Assembly (NCBI GenBank): GCA_900771035.1
Contig: CAAGML010000104.1
Span: forward strand, 1 to 9,767
Length of the DNA stretch: 9,767 nt
Source of the DNA: Bacteroidales bacterium
GTDB lineage: Bacteria; Bacteroidota; Bacteroidia; Bacteroidales; Paludibacteraceae
Direction of reading: 5' to 3'
Shown in pieces: positions 5,654 through 9,767 of this stretch (its first letter is position 1; each line of letters starts with the position of its first letter). The position numbers and the translations under genes were made by a program. The notes under the pieces are model-generated. The model did not search any database, was not told where the DNA came from, and worked only from the letters and a program-made list of their open reading frames with translations.

Positions 5654-8146
5654 TCACTCTTCCTCATAATAGTCGCCATAACCATAGCCGTAACCGTAGC
5701 CATATCCGTAGCCGTAGCCGCGACCATAACCATAACGCCCATAACCGTAACCATAGCCATAACGTCCGTAGTGACCATAACGACGGGTAAAAGTAGAGGA
5801 GCCGTTGAGAAGGACGACAAGGTTGTTAAACGTCTTGTTCTGGTAATACTCCTCAATCGTAGGAAGCATGCCTCGCTCCATGACGCCGGCACGTACAACG
5901 AAAAGTGTGACATCCGCCAGGTGCTTCACAATCGTCACATCCGCCACAATATCAACTGGCGGCATATCCAGCAGAATCATATCATACTCCTTGCGCATCT
6001 CCTCTATAAGAGTGGCAAGACGTTTACTCTGAAGCAACTCGGCAGGGTTTGGTGGAAAATGACCTACAGGCAAGACATCCACTTTGTCCTGTTTCACGAG
6101 AAGGGGACGCCAATCCTCCTCAAAACCGCCAAGATAATCCGTTACCCCGACTTTAGGTTTGCCTAAGTACTTACTGAGGGATGCCTTGCGGATATCAAGG
6201 TCAACTATCGCCACCCTGAAATCCTCCTGCATCGCAAACACGGTCGAAAGGTTCAGCGATATGAACGTCTTACCCGACGAAGGTATTGACGATGTCACCA
6301 GAATCACCTTCCGCCGTGTGCTCTCATTCGGACGCAGCACGAAATTCATATTCGACCTCACTATACGGAACGCTTCGTTGACCCTGTCCCTGCGTCCGTG
6401 CTGCACCAGAATCTTCATCTCTGCCTCATCAGGTTGCCTCATGATACGTCTCATAATCTCGCTCTGCCTGCTCCTCTTCTCACTCTTCTCTGGAATCTCG
6501 CCCACAAAAGGCGCGTTGATACCCTCCATGTCACCACGTCCCCGCACCTTCGTATATAACAGCTCCTTCAGATAAATGACTATCGCCGGTATCAATAGCG
6601 ACACAAACACTGCCGCCAGAATTATCAGCATCGACTTCGGCGATGACGGCGAATCTGGTCCCATAGGACACGATATTAAACGTGTGTTATATGCCGTGAA
6701 CGCCTGCGACAGCTCGTTCTCTTCACGTTTCTGCAGCAGGAACAGGTACAGTGCCTCTTTGATTTTCTGCTGACGGTCCATCGACAGCAGGTTACGCTGC
6801 TTCACAGGCGACTCCGAAATCACCGAACGGCTCTGCTGTATAATCTTCCTTGACGACGAAATCTGCGCCTCTAACGACCTCTGTTCGTTGTCTATCGAAA
6901 GCAGGATGGCACTCCTCTGTGCCTCCAACTCGTCATCTAAGTTTTGAACCATAGGGTTACGCTCCGAACTGTTCCTCACGTATGTGTTTCTCGTCAGCAT
7001 CGTCTGGTTAAAAGTCGCCACCAGATTGTTCACCTCCGACGACTGAATACCCAGATTTGCAGGAATCAGTTTATGCTTATTCTGAGGGTTTGCCACAAAC
7101 TCCCTTAGCGACTCGCACATATACGTCTGATTAAACAACACCTGCATATTCTTGTCCGACTCGTTGGCCTGTGACAGGAACATCGTCGCAGCCTGCGTAG
7201 GGTCGGTAATCAGATTTGAGGATTTGTATGACGCAATATCCGAGTCAACGCCGCCCAACTCACGCTCAATGACGCTGATACGCTCGTCGATGAACTGCGA
7301 TGTCAGGACGCACAACTCATTCTTGTCCTTCATCCAGCTTTTGTTGTATTCGGCAATGAGAGTCGAAATTATCGCCTCCGCACGCTCGATGCTCTCGTCA
7401 GTACAAGTGATGTCGATGATTGAGTTCTTCGTGTCATTCAGCTCAGCCTGCAATCTGCCATGCAATGCGTTTGTCGCCACTGGAATAGGAGAACGCTTGA
7501 TTTTAATATCCAAAGGCTCCTTGACCTGTTCGTAGGCAAACGTCTTTGAGAATATCAATGTGCCAGCCACGGTCATAACCTCCGTATCAAAATCAACCTC
7601 CTTTGACACATCCGCATAAACCTCCTTGAACTCAATATCCTTAATATATATTTTGCCGGACGGAAGCAACCTGACGTTCATCACAAGCGAGGCTTTGTCT
7701 CCAAGGTCGGGCATTGTCACCTTTATCGGGAGTTTCGACCCGAAAAGCACCTCATCACGCAAACCCTTGCTGACAGTGTAATTGACATCTAAATCCAACA
7801 CCTTCACCACCTTTCGGTGCAGTTCCAACGAATTGAATGCCACCACCTCATTGTTCACAGAACCCGAAGCACTACCAATACCGAGGCTCGAAATCTCGTC
7901 TCCTATATTGTTTATCGAAGTGCTACGCGACTCCTCTTTGATATGCACCGAGGCTGAACGGGTGTATTTTGGCGATGTCATTTCAAGATGCAGCATCGCG
8001 ATACCTACACAGCATACGAGAGAGACCAGAAACCATCTCCACTGAGAAAGGCAGAGATAAAGAAAATCCCTCACTACAGCGAAGCCAAGCCCCCCCTCGT
8101 CTGAATCGTCATCCGACTGAATGATAACAGCTTTATCCTTTTTCAT
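5654..8146 (-). CDS. wzc: Wzc-like polysaccharide chain-length determinant and tyrosine autokinase
   Basis: This 830-residue inner-membrane protein governs chain length and export of capsule or exopolysaccharide through cycles of tyrosine phosphorylation. Order of parts: TM1 (about 37-55), periplasmic Wzz-type domain with coiled coil (about 270-480), Pro-rich SCPMGPDSPSSPKS (492-505) and TM2 (about 506-528). The cytoplasmic BY-kinase domain then shows the oligomerisation motif EAFRIVR (591-597), Walker A SSIPSSGKT (619-627), Walker A' VAIVDLDIR (645-653) and Walker B MILLDMPP (723-730). The tail from residue 788 holds 17 tyrosines in YG repeats and ends DYYEEE, the presumed autophosphorylation cluster. 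It is the second gene of a leftward pair, 20 bp after wecB. No outer-membrane export (Wza) gene is visible, so other parts of the pathway must be elsewhere. Confidence 0.96.
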   Translation of the reverse strand: MKKDKAVIIQSDDDSDEGGLGFAVVRDFLYLCLSQWRWFLVSLVCCVGIAMLHLEMTSPKYTRSASVHIKEESRSTSINNIGDEISSLGIGSASGSVNNEVVAFNSLELHRKVVKVLDLDVNYTVSKGLRDEVLFGSKLPIKVTMPDLGDKASLVMNVRLLPSGKIYIKDIEFKEVYADVSKEVDFDTEVMTVAGTLIFSKTFAYEQVKEPLDIKIKRSPIPVATNALHGRLQAELNDTKNSIIDITCTDESIERAEAIISTLIAEYNKSWMKDKNELCVLTSQFIDERISVIERELGGVDSDIASYKSSNLITDPTQAATMFLSQANESDKNMQVLFNQTYMCESLREFVANPQNKHKLIPANLGIQSSEVNNLVATFNQTMLTRNTYVRNSSERNPMVQNLDDELEAQRSAILLSIDNEQRSLEAQISSSRKIIQQSRSVISESPVKQRNLLSMDRQQKIKEALYLFLLQKREENELSQAFTAYNTRLISCPMGPDSPSSPKSMLIILAAVFVSLLIPAIVIYLKELLYTKVRGRGDMEGINAPFVGEIPEKSEKRSRQSEIMRRIMRQPDEAEMKILVQHGRRDRVNEAFRIVRSNMNFVLRPNESTRRKVILVTSSIPSSGKTFISLNLSTVFAMQEDFRVAIVDLDIRKASLSKYLGKPKVGVTDYLGGFEEDWRPLLVKQDKVDVLPVGHFPPNPAELLQSKRLATLIEEMRKEYDMILLDMPPVDIVADVTIVKHLADVTLFVVRAGVMERGMLPTIEEYYQNKTFNNLVVLLNGSSTFTRRYGHYGRYGYGYGYGRYGYGRGYGYGYGYGYGYGYGDYYEEE
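5657..5785 (-). repeat. YG codon repeat encoding the Wzc tyrosine tail
   Basis: Codons for RRYGHYG...DYYEEE alternate Tyr (TAT/TAC) with Gly (GGC/GGT/GGA/GGG), giving a 6-bp periodic tract. Seven YG pairs run uninterrupted next to DYY; the more upstream part is broken by Arg and His. Mixed synonymous codons suggest the repeat is maintained at protein level rather than freshly expanded. A 6-bp period can gain or lose YG units without a frameshift. Confidence 0.9.
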
Positions 8147-8166
8147 AAATTATTTTTTTATCATCA

Positions 8167-9342
8167 CTATCTTGCATTTTCTCCACCTCGAAAGAGAGAC
8201 ACGATTCTTTCGCACGCCTTGCCGTCACCGTATGGATTGACAGAGTGGGACATTTCGTCATAGTAAACGCTGTCGTCCAACAGTCTTGAGGTCTCGGCGA
8301 CAATCATATCATGGTCTGTGCCGACCAGTTTGACCGTACCTGCGGCTATTGCCTCGGGACGTTCCGTGGTGTTGCGCATTACCAACACAGGATTTCCAAG
8401 CCCTGGAGCCTCCTCCTGAATGCCGCCACTGTCGGTAAGCACAATCGTTGACTTCTCCATAAGATACACAAACTCAATGTATTGAAGCGGCTCTATGAAG
8501 AAGAAATTCGGACGTGCGGGATTTTCTCCGAACACGTCATGTATATGTCGGCGGACATTCGGATTGAGGTGCATAGGATATACGAAATCAACATCCATAT
8601 ACTTTTCCGAAAGGTCTTTCATGGCAGTAAGCATACTGACGAACCCATCGCCGAAATTCTCACGGCGATGCCCCGTAATCAAGACAAGGCGTCTGCCCTG
8701 TTCCAACCTTGAGCAATCGTAGCCAGCATTCCGCAAAACATTCCTCTGCTCGTCGGCAAGCTGCTTATTGCCTGCCAGTTTATCCACAATGATATGTAAC
8801 GCATCAATAACCGTATTGCCGGTGACTGTGATTGACTGCTCGGAAATATGCTCTTGAAGTAGATTCTTCTTACTCAACGCAGTGGGGGCAAAGTTATATG
8901 TTGTCATACGGGAGGTCAACTGGCGGTTAATCTCCTCAGGCCATGGACTGTAGATGTCGTATGTACGAAGGCCTGCCTCCACATGTCCCACGGGAATCTG
9001 CTGATAGAAAGCAGCAAGAGCCGCAGCTGTGCTTGTGGTTGTGTCTCCATGGACAAGGAGAACGTCAGGATGCGTCAATTTTAATATGTCACGCATTCCC
9101 ACAAGCACACTGGCTGTGACATCATAAAGATCCTGTCCCTTCCGCATAATGTTCAGGTCATAATCAGGTGTTACATCGAAGACCCGCAGCACCTGGTCAA
9201 GCATCTCACGGTGCTGGCCTGTCACGCAGACAACGGTAGTGAAATCTTCGGGATACCGCTGAAACTCCTTAACAAGCGGACACATCTTAATAGCCTCCGG
9301 ACGTGTGCCAAAGACCAACATTATTGTTTTTTTATTTGGCAT
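8167..9342 (-). CDS. wecB: UDP-N-acetylglucosamine 2-epimerase (non-hydrolysing)
   Basis: This 391-residue cytosolic enzyme interconverts UDP-GlcNAc and UDP-ManNAc, the entry to ManNAc or ManNAcA units in surface polysaccharides. Motifs run in the family order: FGTRPEAIK (11-19), HGDTTT (98-103), HVEAGLRTYD (120-129), PEEINR (135-140), TGHRRENFG (223-231), TDSGGIQEEAPG (303-314) and RNTTERPEA (323-331). The acid/base residues expected from E. coli WecB are present (Asp100, Glu122, Glu136/137, His225). Length is normal for the family, and the protein is complete. It is the first gene of the leftward operon with wzc, 20 bp apart, behind a leader of about 115 nt and a candidate promoter at 9464-9492. 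Confidence 0.97.
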   Translation of the reverse strand: MPNKKTIMLVFGTRPEAIKMCPLVKEFQRYPEDFTTVVCVTGQHREMLDQVLRVFDVTPDYDLNIMRKGQDLYDVTASVLVGMRDILKLTHPDVLLVHGDTTTSTAAALAAFYQQIPVGHVEAGLRTYDIYSPWPEEINRQLTSRMTTYNFAPTALSKKNLLQEHISEQSITVTGNTVIDALHIIVDKLAGNKQLADEQRNVLRNAGYDCSRLEQGRRLVLITGHRRENFGDGFVSMLTAMKDLSEKYMDVDFVYPMHLNPNVRRHIHDVFGENPARPNFFFIEPLQYIEFVYLMEKSTIVLTDSGGIQEEAPGLGNPVLVMRNTTERPEAIAAGTVKLVGTDHDMIVAETSRLLDDSVYYDEMSHSVNPYGDGKACERIVSLFRGGENAR

Positions 9343-9375
9343 AAGCTATAGGTGAGTTTTATAAATTCATTTTGA

Positions 9376-9551
9376 GTGTTTTTGAAGTTTGTTTTGAGCA
9401 GATTGTTGTGCGGAAGGAGGGAGTAATGCGGGCATTGTGACCGACTGACAATAAGCAGGATACCAAAATTACTGCAACCTGAAAGCAATCAAGTTCTGCT
9501 TGAATTGCTGAGGTGCAGCGTAATTTATCAAAAAGAAACTTCAAAAAACAC
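9376..9551. repeat. Imperfect inverted repeats flanking the wecB promoter
   Basis: The left arm GTGTTTTTGAAGTTT... (9376-9397) and the reverse complement of the right arm (9528-9551) match apart from two single-T length differences and one G/C change. The core TTTTTGAAGTTT (9379-9390, and 9536-9547 inverted) is 12 bp and perfect. The arms enclose about 130 bp containing the candidate promoter. This layout resembles invertible promoters of Bacteroides polysaccharide loci, but the arms are T-rich and imperfect and no recombinase is in the window. Confidence 0.5.
9464..9492 (-). promoter_or_regulatory. Candidate promoter of the wecB-wzc operon
   Basis: On the minus strand TAATTTTG (9464-9471) matches TAnnTTTG, with TTG (9490-9492) 18 bp upstream, slightly shorter than the 20 bp at the other promoters here. 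The -33 TTG lies in the left arm of a dyad, GCAATCAAG (9485-9493) with CTTGAATTGC (9499-9508), which could be an operator. The whole promoter lies between the inverted repeats at 9376-9397 and 9528-9551. Confidence 0.5.
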
Positions 9552-9650
9552 CAAAAAGTATATTTATTGCGTATATTATTCGGCTCTATAACGAATTGAG
9601 TGGGTAGAAACAATGTATATTCACAGAATTGGATTTTCCCCATCCCCTGC

Positions 9651-9739
9651 CCCCTCCCCAAGGAGGGGAATACATTATATGTAATGCCTTGTTACCCAGG
9701 GTTTACACCCTGGGCTGATTTATGTTGCGCTTACAGCGC
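9651..9739. repeat. Cluster of four hairpins, dispersed-repeat-like
   Basis: Four dyads follow each other: CCCCTCC-CCAA-GGAGGGG (9651-9668), TACAT-TAT-ATGTA (9671-9683), CCCAGGG-TTTACA-CCCTGGG (9695-9714) and GCGCT-TAC-AGCGC (9727-9739). None is followed by a T-run, so they are poor intrinsic terminators. Similar CCCTCCCC-AAGGAGGGG and ACCCAGGG...CCCTGGGCT tracts are, to my memory, frequent between Bacteroidetes genes. I see no gene between 9343 and 9767. Confidence 0.75.
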
Positions 9740-9767
9740 TTTGAGTTTGCATGAAAAGAAATACACA

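Noticed and set aside
5581..5913. His/Asn/Arg-rich (+) and Met/Ala/Thr-rich (-) frames over the Wzc tail
   Set aside because: Their repetitive composition is simply the YG codon repeat read in other frames.
6159..6575. 138-residue + strand frame opposite the Wzc kinase domain
   Set aside because: It is antisense to the Walker motifs of a clear gene and has no domain of its own.
9359..9661. 100-residue minus-strand frame upstream of wecB
   Set aside because: It spans the inverted repeats, the candidate promoter and part of the hairpin cluster, has no family resemblance, and looks like chance.
9651..9714. Rho-independent terminators
   Set aside because: The hairpins are strong but lack a T-run on either strand, and no gene in the window ends beside them.

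Overview
The window looks like chromosomal DNA from a Bacteroidales organism (Bacteroides, Phocaeicola or Prevotella type). Four intergenic sites fit the Bacteroides -7 box TAnnTTTG; three have a -33-like TTG or TTC 18-20 bp away, and the one before the acetyltransferase gene lacks a well-spaced -33. Most genes lack a Shine-Dalgarno sequence. The proteins also fit the group: an Omp28-like lipoprotein, an outer-membrane barrel, DUF3791, and a Wzc kinase with a YG-rich tail. Family names come from remembered family features and motifs, not from a search.

Layout. Positions 1-596 hold no convincing gene. They carry two full copies and a fragment of a 112-bp structured repeat, a leftward promoter that abuts and reads into this array, and an array of about 8.7 copies of an 11-bp repeat. 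Two separately promoted envelope genes follow on the + strand: an Omp28-type thioredoxin-fold lipoprotein (680-1585, then a strong intrinsic terminator) and a beta-barrel that may be related to acyloxyacyl hydrolases (1746-2972). The barrel gene runs tail to tail into a GNAT acetyltransferase gene (2965-3447, minus), overlapping it by 8 bp.

From 3483 to 5623 lies a compact + strand cluster: a DUF3791 gene, a 19-codon stub that looks like the start of a DUF3990 gene, a second small helical protein, a Vsr-type mismatch endonuclease with no cytosine methylase beside it, and a secreted GH28-like beta-helix protein. Several genes overlap by 1 to 8 bp, so they are probably one transcript. Base composition differs too: vsr and the first half of the GH28 gene are strongly G-rich on the coding strand, while the upstream envelope genes are C-rich on theirs. 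This suggests a different origin for the cluster.

The right part is a leftward polysaccharide operon: wecB (UDP-GlcNAc 2-epimerase, 8167-9342) and, 20 bp downstream, a Wzc-like tyrosine autokinase/chain-length protein (5654-8146). The first makes UDP-ManNAc and the second controls polymer length and export, so capsule or exopolysaccharide synthesis is the likely role. A candidate promoter upstream (9464-9492) lies between imperfect inverted repeats (9376-9397 and 9528-9551) and could be a phase-variable switch. The right edge (9651-9739) is a run of four hairpins resembling dispersed intergenic repeats.

The points most worth a second look are the promoter-plus-repeat cassette at the left edge, the hollowed-out DUF3791/DUF3990 operon joined to vsr and a secreted glycosidase-like gene, and the possible invertible promoter of the polysaccharide operon.
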